Origin: Prolixibacteraceae bacterium
GTDB taxonomy: Bacteria; Bacteroidota; Bacteroidia; Bacteroidales; Prolixibacteraceae
Direction: 5' to 3'
NCBI GenBank assembly: GCA_017998095.1
Contig: JAGODU010000033.1
Coordinates: 1-31,879, forward strand
Length of the DNA stretch: 31,879 nucleotides
Part shown: piece by piece, positions 26,500-31,879 of the stretch
How positions within the stretch are numbered: the stretch's first letter is position 1
Layout of the letters: the number at the start of each line of letters is the position of its first letter
Translations under genes and position numbers: made by a program
The notes under the pieces: model-generated
Told to the model about the DNA's origin: nothing
The model's input: the letters and a program-made list of their open reading frames with translations, nothing else
The model's database searches: none

Positions 26500-29400
26500 T
26501 TATCCTATTTTCCTTTTAGGTAAAGTAAATCTGAATTTAGAACCTACCCCTACTTCTGATTCGAGAGTAACTGATCCACCCATAAGTTCCAATAGATTTT
26601 TGACGATTGATAAACCCAAACCGTTACCTCCATGTATTCTTGTTCTTGTTCCTTCAGCCTGTCTGAATCTTTCAAAAACTGCCTTATGAAATTCTTCAGG
26701 AATGCCAATCCCTGTGTCAGAAACAACGAATTGGATATTAGAATCATTTATCTTTTCAACACCAAACCTGATTTCACCTTTTTCAGTAAATTTCAATGAG
26801 TTATTCAATAAATTAGTGAATATTTGAATCAATCTGTTTTCATCAGCATAAACAAAAGTTTCTTCCTGAGTTAAAGGAATCAATTGAATGTGGGACTTAT
26901 TCATTTCATTCATTTTCCTGACAAAAAATGTGTTTATTGACCTTATAATCGGGTTTATTAATACCTGGGATGAAAATATCTTCAACTGACCGGTTTCAAG
27001 ACTGGAAATATCAATAATGTCATTAATAATTTGGAGGAGGCTTTCAGCACTTTTATTAATGATAGATGAAAACTCGTTTTTCTCTTCAGGAGATAAGTCT
27101 TCTTCACTGGTAATAAAGCTTGAAAAACCTAATATTGAATTAAGGGGTGTTCTGATTTCGTGACTCATATTAGCCAGGAAGGAAGTTTTTAATTTATCCC
27201 CTTCTTCAGCTTTTTCTTTTGCAACAATAAGTTCTTCCAATATCTTCTTTTTCTCCGTGATATCCTCTTTAATAGCAACAAAGTTTATTATAGTTCCTTC
27301 TTCGTTAAATATTGGTGATATTTTAGCATTTTCCCAATAAAGCTCTCCATTCTTTTTCTTATTCAGAAATTCTCCATCCCAATCCTTTCCTGCAAGTATA
27401 GTATCCCACATATTCATATAAAATGCTTCACTTTGGTTTCCGGATTTAAGGATATTTGGATTTCTGCCAAATGCTTCTTCAAAAGTATAACCTGTGACTT
27501 CAGTAAACTTAGGATTAACGTATTCAATTTTTCCTAATGTATTTGTAATAATTATACTAACAGGACTTTGGGTAATTGTTTTGCTTAATTTAGACATCTC
27601 TTCTTCAGCAATTTTCCTTCTGGTAATATCATGTCCTAATCCAACCATGCCAACTATATTCCCTTTAGCATCACGGAACGGAATTTTCGAAGTAAGCAAC
27701 CATTTAGAGTCACCGTAAAGATTAATAAGTTTTTCTTCCCTATTGATGATTACTTCACCGTGTTCAAGCACTCTAAGGTCATCAGCCCAGAATTTTTCTG
27801 CAATATTCTTTGGAAACATATCGAAATCGGTTTTTCCAATAATTTCTTTTTCATCACTTAACCCGCAATTCACAATGTCTGCCTTGTTTGCAATTACCTT
27901 TCTTCCCTTATTATCTTTCATATATATTGCATCAGGAATATTGTCTACAATTATCCTCAAAAGCATATTCGAATTATGAAGTTCTTCTTCTGCTTTTTTT
28001 CTTTGAGAAATATCCCGAATAAAGGCTGTAATTGCATTTTTACCTTCGTAACTAAAAACCTGAAGATGAACTTCAATAGGATATGAAGTTCCATCTTTTC
28101 TTTTGTGAAATGTTTCAAAAGCTACAACATTTAATTCCCCATTTATCAAAGGAGTTATTTTTTCTTTGAACTCATCTCCATCTTTTAATAGAAATAAATC
28201 TACCGGGGTCATAGAAGAAAGTTCAGCTAATGAATATCCAATATTGGTCTCTGCTTCTTTATTAGTGTATAAAATCCTGTATGTTTCAAGATCATAAATA
28301 TATATCTCTACATGTGACTCTTTCACAAGCTCTGAAAGGGATAATATTTTTTCTTCTGACCTTATTATTTCAGTAATATCAGTAATAGTTCCAATATATC
28401 CAACGAGCATTCCGGACTCATTGAACTGAGGCACAGCTAATCCTTTAACCCAGATAACTTCGCCATCTTCATGTAAAAACCGGTATTGGGAAGAAGATTC
28501 TGATTTTGTTGATGAATGATTCTTCCAGTTTGTTAACAATAGCTCTCTGTCGTCAGGATGAACGCTTTTTATCCATTCCAAACCATAAGCTTCTTCTTGA
28601 GGTATTCCGGCCAACTCACACCATTTATGGTTTACATATACCGTATTGCCTTCTGAATCTGTTCTGAAAATACCAACAGTTGAATTAGCTGCTAATGTTT
28701 GGAATAAATGCTCACTTGTTTTTAATGCAATCTCTGTTTGCTTTCTTTCCGTCATATCGATTGTAAAACCGGCAAGATACTTAGCTTCACCGGCAATGAT
28801 TATTGGAAATTTTACTGTCAGATAACTATGGTCATTAAATTCTTCTTCTACAAATTTCGTAGTTCTGTCTTCTAAAATCTGCTTGTCATCCTCGATCATT
28901 TTTTTTGCTAATTCACTAGGAAACAGATCATACATATCTTTGCCAATCAATTCATCAACCGGCCTTCCTAACATTTGTTCGAAGTTTGGACTAAGTTTAA
29001 GTGATCGTATTTCTTTGTCTTTAAAGAATAAATATACAGGACTATATTTCAGAAAATGATTGAATATTTCTTCACTTTCCAATAAAGCTTTTTCAATATT
29101 TTTCTTGTCAGAAATATCAGTAATAAAACCTTCAATGCCTTTCAATTTGTTATCATCATATATGCCTCGCCCTTTTTCCCATACCCACTTTACCTCATTA
29201 TTTTTAGTAATTATTCTGTATTCTATTTGAAAGTGGACCTTTTCTTTTAAGGCTTTTTGAACATTACTCCATACCAAATCCTTATCATCAGGATGTATCA
29301 GATTTGCATAAGAAATTGTTGTGTTGTTTTCAATTTCCCATGACTCATATCCGGTTAGTTCAATGCAGCCTTTGCTTACAAATTCCATTGTCCAGTCCTT

Positions 29401-30867
29401 ATCATTTCTGCATCTGTAAACAATACCCTGCAGGTTTGACATAAGTGTAGTCAGCTCCCTTTTACTTTCAAGTATTTCTCTTTGCTGAATCCTTTCATTA
29501 GTCTGATCTTTGAAAACCAGAACTACTCCAATAACCTGACCTGTTTTATCATGAATAGGTGCTCCACTATCAGAAATAGGTATTTCTTTTCCGTCTTTTG
29601 AAATTAGAATTGTATGGTTTGCAAGACCGATGACTAATCCAGATTCCATTACTTTCTTAATCGGATTTTCTGCTCTGCTACGATTTTCTTCATTCAGGAT
29701 AACAAAAACCTCATCGATGTGCTTTCCAATAGCATTATGCTCTGACCATCCGGTAAGACTTTGTGCTACGGGATTCATAAACAACACTTTACCCGAAATA
29801 TCAGTAGTAATTACTGCATCTCCAATGCTTTTTAATGTTGTTTTGAATTCCTCCTGCGCTAACAACATTTTCTTAAAAAACTTATTCCTTTGTATTGATA
29901 ATAGTTGTGTAAATAATAACAATACGATAATTACCAAAACAAAAGATACAATAAATGGATTTGTATATTTAAACAGAGATTTATTAATAATCTCATTTAA
30001 ATCTATTTTGGATATGATAGTCCAGGGGGTACCAATTATTTTATCAACATACGCAATTACATTTTCTTTTCTGTAATCAATTCCTTCATATATTCCTTTA
30101 TTTCCATCAGCTGCAAAGATTGTTGCAGTTGTTTCCTGACCAATCACACTTTTGTATGTTAAAATAGCTCCTTTATGAAATCTAAGTTCACTTAAATAAA
30201 TAATGCTATCTCCTTCTCTCCTGAAAATATACGTTTCAGCAGTTTCACTTTGTATGCTCCAGTGAGATATTAAAGGATAAAGAAATAAATCAGGATTCTG
30301 TCGGAAAATTGAAATTGCAACAATTTCTCCCTGTCTGTTATATACCGGAGATATAAAATCAATTTTTACATTTTTATTGAAATCATTAAGAAAAATATCA
30401 GTACATAAAGCAGTGCCTTGTTTAATAGCTGTTTTAGCAAATTCAAATTCAGTTTTATCAAGAATAACACTATTCGGGTTACTTGAAATAAAATTTTTAA
30501 AGTCAGGTGAATAAATTATTATGTCAGCATAATCATGTTGTTCAACCAATTGCTTTAATTCTGAAATAAGTTCATTATTAGCTCCTTGTCCTAAATTTCC
30601 GACCCATTCAGTAATATGTTTTATAAAACTTGAACTTTTTGTGATGAGGTTTGCGTCTTCTATCTCACCTACATACCATTCTGAGATCTGACGTGATTTT
30701 AAAGTAGAAATAACTTCAAGTTCTTTAAGGCTGCTACTCTTTATTTTTTCTCTTTCAACTTTAAAAAAATTGAAAACACTAATAGTTATAAAAACAGCTA
30801 TTATTAGAAAAATAACGATATATGATAATATTAATTTTGGAAATTCTTTAATGAATTTGTTAGCCAT
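26500..30867 (-). CDS. Multi-PAS sensor histidine kinase with Cache-like extracellular sensor
   Basis: The protein has 1455 residues. TM1 (about 12-32) and TM2 (about 303-325) enclose a ~270-residue double-Cache-like periplasmic sensor. Seven PAS domains follow (approximate starts 340, 470, 600, 720, 850, 975, 1095), several ending in the DITERK-type linker. HisKA holds His1236 in MSHEIRTPLN. The ATPase domain has the N box NLLNNSLKF, DTGIGIP, FERF and GGNGLGLS. There is no receiver or HTH, so it needs a separate response regulator, which is not in the window. Several PAS copies look too diverged to share one ligand. It is convergent with the PUL, so a link to it is unproven. It has its own promoter, not clear by eye. 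Confidence 0.94.
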   Translation of the reverse strand: MANKFIKEFPKLILSYIVIFLIIAVFITISVFNFFKVEREKIKSSSLKELEVISTLKSRQISEWYVGEIEDANLITKSSSFIKHITEWVGNLGQGANNELISELKQLVEQHDYADIIIYSPDFKNFISSNPNSVILDKTEFEFAKTAIKQGTALCTDIFLNDFNKNVKIDFISPVYNRQGEIVAISIFRQNPDLFLYPLISHWSIQSETAETYIFRREGDSIIYLSELRFHKGAILTYKSVIGQETTATIFAADGNKGIYEGIDYRKENVIAYVDKIIGTPWTIISKIDLNEIINKSLFKYTNPFIVSFVLVIIVLLLFTQLLSIQRNKFFKKMLLAQEEFKTTLKSIGDAVITTDISGKVLFMNPVAQSLTGWSEHNAIGKHIDEVFVILNEENRSRAENPIKKVMESGLVIGLANHTILISKDGKEIPISDSGAPIHDKTGQVIGVVLVFKDQTNERIQQREILESKRELTTLMSNLQGIVYRCRNDKDWTMEFVSKGCIELTGYESWEIENNTTISYANLIHPDDKDLVWSNVQKALKEKVHFQIEYRIITKNNEVKWVWEKGRGIYDDNKLKGIEGFITDISDKKNIEKALLESEEIFNHFLKYSPVYLFFKDKEIRSLKLSPNFEQMLGRPVDELIGKDMYDLFPSELAKKMIEDDKQILEDRTTKFVEEEFNDHSYLTVKFPIIIAGEAKYLAGFTIDMTERKQTEIALKTSEHLFQTLAANSTVGIFRTDSEGNTVYVNHKWCELAGIPQEEAYGLEWIKSVHPDDRELLLTNWKNHSSTKSESSSQYRFLHEDGEVIWVKGLAVPQFNESGMLVGYIGTITDITEIIRSEEKILSLSELVKESHVEIYIYDLETYRILYTNKEAETNIGYSLAELSSMTPVDLFLLKDGDEFKEKITPLINGELNVVAFETFHKRKDGTSYPIEVHLQVFSYEGKNAITAFIRDISQRKKAEEELHNSNMLLRIIVDNIPDAIYMKDNKGRKVIANKADIVNCGLSDEKEIIGKTDFDMFPKNIAEKFWADDLRVLEHGEVIINREEKLINLYGDSKWLLTSKIPFRDAKGNIVGMVGLGHDITRRKIAEEEMSKLSKTITQSPVSIIITNTLGKIEYVNPKFTEVTGYTFEEAFGRNPNILKSGNQSEAFYMNMWDTILAGKDWDGEFLNKKKNGELYWENAKISPIFNEEGTIINFVAIKEDITEKKKILEELIVAKEKAEEGDKLKTSFLANMSHEIRTPLNSILGFSSFITSEEDLSPEEKNEFSSIINKSAESLLQIINDIIDISSLETGQLKIFSSQVLINPIIRSINTFFVRKMNEMNKSHIQLIPLTQEETFVYADENRLIQIFTNLLNNSLKFTEKGEIRFGVEKINDSNIQFVVSDTGIGIPEEFHKAVFERFRQAEGTRTRIHGGNGLGLSIVKNLLELMGGSVTLESEVGVGSKFRFTLPKRKIG

Positions 30868-31088
30868 TGCCAGTTGTTTTAATTCTAATCACAGTGGTTA
30901 ATGTAAGGATTATATGCAAAAGAAGCAAGAGTTTTATATTTATTATTTACCTTTTTATCATGTATATACTTTTAAAAAAGGTATTGCAAATTTTCAGGAT
31001 AAATCTACCTGATAATACTTTTAATAAATATGATTAAAGCTTTTTTCACTTTTTAATTTATATTTACACATCTTTAAAAAAATATAAT

Positions 31089-31879
31089 ATGGAACGAAGA
31101 AATCTAGCTGAATTATACACAAATTCGTTCAGAGAAAACTGGGAGTTGCCTGTTTTTTCTGATTACGGATCAGAAGTTTTCAAATATAAGGATGTTGCAC
31201 AGTCTATCCATACCTTATCATTTATTTTCAATAAAGCAGGCATTAAGCAAGGTGATAAAATTGCAATATATGGACGCAATTCATCAAATTGGGGCAAGAT
31301 TTTCCTTACCTGCATTTCATATGGAGCTGTTGCTGTTCCTATTCTTCCCGATTTTAAACCTGAAAATGTTCATAATATTATAAATCATTCAGGTTCAAAA
31401 TTTCTTTTTGCAGCCAAATCACTATATGAGACATTATCGTTTGATGAAATGAAAAACATTTCTGGTGTAATTGCAATTGAAGATTTCAGCATTATAAGTG
31501 CAAGGGAAGAATCATTAATGCAACTTTCAAGTGAAGGACTTGCATTAATGAAAGTAGATATAGTTGAAAAAGAAGATTTTAAGTTTAGTGAAACTGATTC
31601 TGATAGCCTTCAGGTCTTATCTTATACATCAGGCTCTGCAGGATTTTCCAAAGGTGTAATGATTCCTGTAAGAAGTATTTTTTCAAATATAATTTTTGCA
31701 CAAGATCATATGCCATTGAAATCGGGTGATAAGCTTGTTTCTTTCCTTCCTATGGCACATGTTTTCGGATTATTATTTGAATTTTTATTCCCTGTTACAA
31801 AGGGTTGTCATATTACTTTCCTGAACAAAATGCCAAGTCCTCAGGTGCTTATCAAATCATTCAAGGAAATAAAACCAAG
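31089..31879 (+). CDS. AMP-forming acyl-CoA synthetase, N-terminal part (runs off the window)
   Basis: The frame opens at ATG 31089 (MERRNLAELYTNSFRENW) and stays open to the window end (263 codons), so the gene is cut. These enzymes activate a carboxylic acid with ATP to an acyl-adenylate and pass it to CoA. The ATP-binding loop reads YTSGSAGFSKGV (near residue 177), against the usual YTSGTTGxPKGV, so two loop positions and the Pro differ. The start GSEVFKYKDVAQSIHTLSFI and the GIKQGDKIAIYGRNSSNW block fit the long-chain fatty-acid type. It is transcribed away from the sensor kinase. The C-terminal part is outside the window. Confidence 0.88.
   Translation, partial: MERRNLAELYTNSFRENWELPVFSDYGSEVFKYKDVAQSIHTLSFIFNKAGIKQGDKIAIYGRNSSNWGKIFLTCISYGAVAVPILPDFKPENVHNIINHSGSKFLFAAKSLYETLSFDEMKNISGVIAIEDFSIISAREESLMQLSSEGLALMKVDIVEKEDFKFSETDSDSLQVLSYTSGSAGFSKGVMIPVRSIFSNIIFAQDHMPLKSGDKLVSFLPMAHVFGLLFEFLFPVTKGCHITFLNKMPSPQVLIKSFKEIKP

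Overview
The window looks like a chromosomal segment from a Bacteroidota bacterium, most likely order Bacteroidales or a close relative. The evidence is a SusC/SusD pair, a bifunctional-nuclease gene with a UVR tail, a BT0820-type HAD phosphatase, a DUF6377-type regulator, AT-rich intergenic DNA, and promoters that match the Bacteroidota pattern (TTTG, 19 bases, TAnnTTTG). No rRNA, tRNA, CRISPR array, transposase or prophage gene was seen. Species cannot be assigned from sequence reading alone.

Layout. 1-3143: the tail of an unrecognised gene, a minus-strand gene fusing a Fic domain to a TOPRIM-like domain, and a secreted protein with about thirteen GF-x-N repeats. 3144-3803: a non-coding stretch with two 11-bp tandem repeats and an inverted repeat. 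3804-4514: rplU-rpmA on the minus strand, with a clear promoter and a foldable leader. 4609-7818: a plus-strand nucleotide/folate run (bifunctional nuclease, nucleoside MFS permease, thymidylate synthase, dihydrofolate reductase). 7950-10403: lon. 10406-13921: a tight minus-strand operon of recR, a small HAD phosphatase, a glycosyltransferase fused to a reduced sugar-phosphotransferase-like module, and a GNAT acetyltransferase.

14060-26162 is a polysaccharide utilisation locus (PUL). It has a membrane-bound TPR/HTH regulator (DUF6377-like), then, beyond an oppositely oriented cell-surface gene, a co-directional operon: DUF5004-like lipoprotein, a duplicated-module secreted protein, SusC transporter, SusD lipoprotein, a GH71/GH99-like lipoprotein glycosidase and a GH97 enzyme. 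GH97 carries the glutamates of the inverting SusB type, so an alpha-glucoside is the most likely target. The GH71-like active-site block makes alpha-1,3-glucan a testable guess. The presumed flow is surface binding and cutting, SusCD import, then periplasmic hydrolysis by GH97.

26500-30867 is a 1455-residue sensor kinase with an extracellular Cache-like sensor and seven PAS domains but no receiver domain. The window ends inside an AMP-forming acyl-CoA synthetase gene (from 31089).

The most unusual items are the Fic-TOPRIM fusion with a Gly-to-Trp change in the Fic motif, the glycosyltransferase/degenerate phosphoglycosyl-transferase fusion, the CTERM-like tail of the protein at 15752-16456, the structured rplU leader, and the duplicated-module protein placed upstream of SusC.
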